Assembly: GCA_017962145.1 (NCBI GenBank)
Contig: JAGCVX010000037.1
Location: forward strand, 124,001 to 188,000
Reading direction: 5' to 3'
Source of the DNA: Clostridiales bacterium
GTDB taxonomy: Bacteria > Bacillota > Clostridia > Saccharofermentanales > Saccharofermentanaceae
DNA: 64,000 bases
The position numbers and the translations under genes are program-made. The notes beneath the pieces were generated by a model, which searched no databases, was not told the DNA's origin, and saw only the letters and a list, made by a program, of their open reading frames with translations. Shown here in pieces: positions 63,304 to 64,000 of this stretch. Each line of letters opens with the position of its first letter. The first letter of the stretch is position 1.

Positions 63304-63933
63304 CTAATGCATCTTTTTCAGAAACGACATTCTATGTATCGGTGATATCCCGAGTTCATGTATCGCAGCATAATGAGCCGCGGTTCCGTAACCTTTATGC
63401 TGGGCAAATCCATATCCAGGGAATTCTTTATCGTATTCTTCCATAATACGGTCTCGGGAAACTTTTGCCAGGATCGATGCGGCCGCGATGGAATTCGACT
63501 TGGCATCACCTTTGATGATCGGCTTAACCGGAATTCCGGTACCCGTGAGATTTACGGCATCGATCAGAAGCACGTCAGGCTTGATCACAAGACCTGAAAC
63601 ACAGGAACGCATCGCACTTTTGGTCGCTTCCAGGATATTGATTCGGTCGATCTCATCCGGTTCGACACGAACGACGCAGAAACACTTAGCATTCGCGACG
63701 ATCTCATCATAAAGCTGATCTCTCTTTTTCGGAGAAAGCTTCTTTGAATCGTCCAGTCCGTAAATCGGCTTATCCGGATCCAGAATGCATGCAGCAGCAA
63801 CTACAGGACCGGCCAGCGGCCCTCTGCCTGCCTCATCGATACCACAGCAGAGCGGCATACCTTCCGCAGCGCATTCCTTTTCAAAAGCCGACATGACTTC
63901 ATATTTCTCTTTCATTTTCTCTTCACGAGTCAT
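63304..63933 (-). CDS. rnhB: Ribonuclease HII
   Basis: RnhB nicks at ribonucleotides in DNA. The 209-residue protein has the catalytic motif CCGIDEAGRGPLAGPVVAAA with the Asp-Glu pair, the DDSKKLSPKKR segment and the later Asp in LLIDAVNL. AAGGAGA precedes the ATG; the coding end of the upstream gene lies only 2 bases away. Confidence 0.96.
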   Translation of the reverse strand: MTREEKMKEKYEVMSAFEKECAAEGMPLCCGIDEAGRGPLAGPVVAAACILDPDKPIYGLDDSKKLSPKKRDQLYDEIVANAKCFCVVRVEPDEIDRINILEATKSAMRSCVSGLVIKPDVLLIDAVNLTGTGIPVKPIIKGDAKSNSIAAASILAKVSRDRIMEEYDKEFPGYGFAQHKGYGTAAHYAAIHELGISPIHRMSFLKKMH

Positions 63934-63935
63934 GA

Positions 63936-64000
63936 TTATTTCTCCTTATTCGGTTTCTCCGGTGTCTCAAGAGAGATGCGCGCGATGCGTGTACTTCTCA
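63936..64000 (-). CDS. 3' end of a gene, probably ribosome biogenesis GTPase RbgA
   Basis: On the minus strand an open frame enters from the window edge and ends in TAA (63938-63936). The last visible residues are RSTRIARISLETPEKPNKEK. The RIARISLE stretch resembles the C-terminus of RbgA/YlqF, and rbgA precedes rnhB in other Firmicutes. The evidence is short, so the name is a suggestion. Confidence 0.5.
   Translation of the reverse strand, partial: RSTRIARISLETPEKPNKEK

Overview
The window looks like ordinary chromosome of a low-to-mid GC Gram-positive bacterium of the class Clostridia. The evidence is the set of regulatory devices and gene neighbourhoods. There is a PyrR attenuator ahead of pyrR-pyrB-pyrC-pyrF-pyrK-pyrD-pyrE and a leucine T-box ahead of leuA. 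A LexA box of the Gram-positive type lies ahead of lexA. A short ThiI without a rhodanese domain sits beside a dedicated cysteine desulfurase. The mismatch-repair and tRNA-modification genes run miaB-mutS-mutL-miaA-hfq. tRNA genes encode their own CCA ends, and Shine-Dalgarno sequences are strong. A gut or rumen anaerobe is plausible, but that is inference. I see no insertion sequence, prophage or CRISPR array.

Layout. 1-4.1 kb: the end of a sialate O-acetylesterase, a Xer-type recombinase, asd and two tRNA genes. 4.2-7.3 kb: an orphan solute-binding lipoprotein, galE and tRNA-Leu. 7.5-12.6 kb: a six-gene MoxR/DUF58/Bat-type operon with coupled overlapping genes. 12.6-19.7 kb: the pyrimidine operon with its attenuator, plus a YgjP-like metalloprotease. 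19.8-25.7 kb: an acyl-CoA ligase, tldD-tldE and a penicillin-binding carboxypeptidase on the other strand. 25.8-34.1 kb: miaB-mutS-mutL-miaA-hfq, convergent with lexA. 34.1-37.4 kb: a small membrane protein divergent from lexA, a second unknown membrane protein, and a secreted subtilase. 37.5-42.1 kb (minus strand): leuA with its T-box, aroF and an M18 aminopeptidase. 42.2-48.1 kb: a PHP-domain enzyme and two large secreted paralogues. 48.1-64 kb (minus strand): a cysteine desulfurase, an ABC exporter with a MarR repressor, glyA-rarA, unknown membrane proteins, the operon aspT-purB-nifZ-thiI-(zinc-ribbon protein), yraN, rnhB and the end of a gene that is probably rbgA.

Themes worth attention. 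Three secreted proteins (a subtilase at 35.4 kb and a tandem pair at 43.1-48.0 kb) end in the same roughly 240-residue module of four DUF4214-like units with a repeated C-x-x-Y-G motif. Their N-terminal parts differ, which suggests a shared surface-targeting or recognition module. The LexA box sits between lexA and a 69-residue single-pass membrane protein in the place where other Firmicutes carry the SOS division inhibitor yneA. Hfq is divergent and has an N-terminal extension. The D-Ala-D-Ala carboxypeptidase has Gln in place of the catalytic Lys of its SxxK motif. The pyrE-position protein has a decayed PRPP-binding loop. The MarR/ABC locus carries two palindromes that look like operators.
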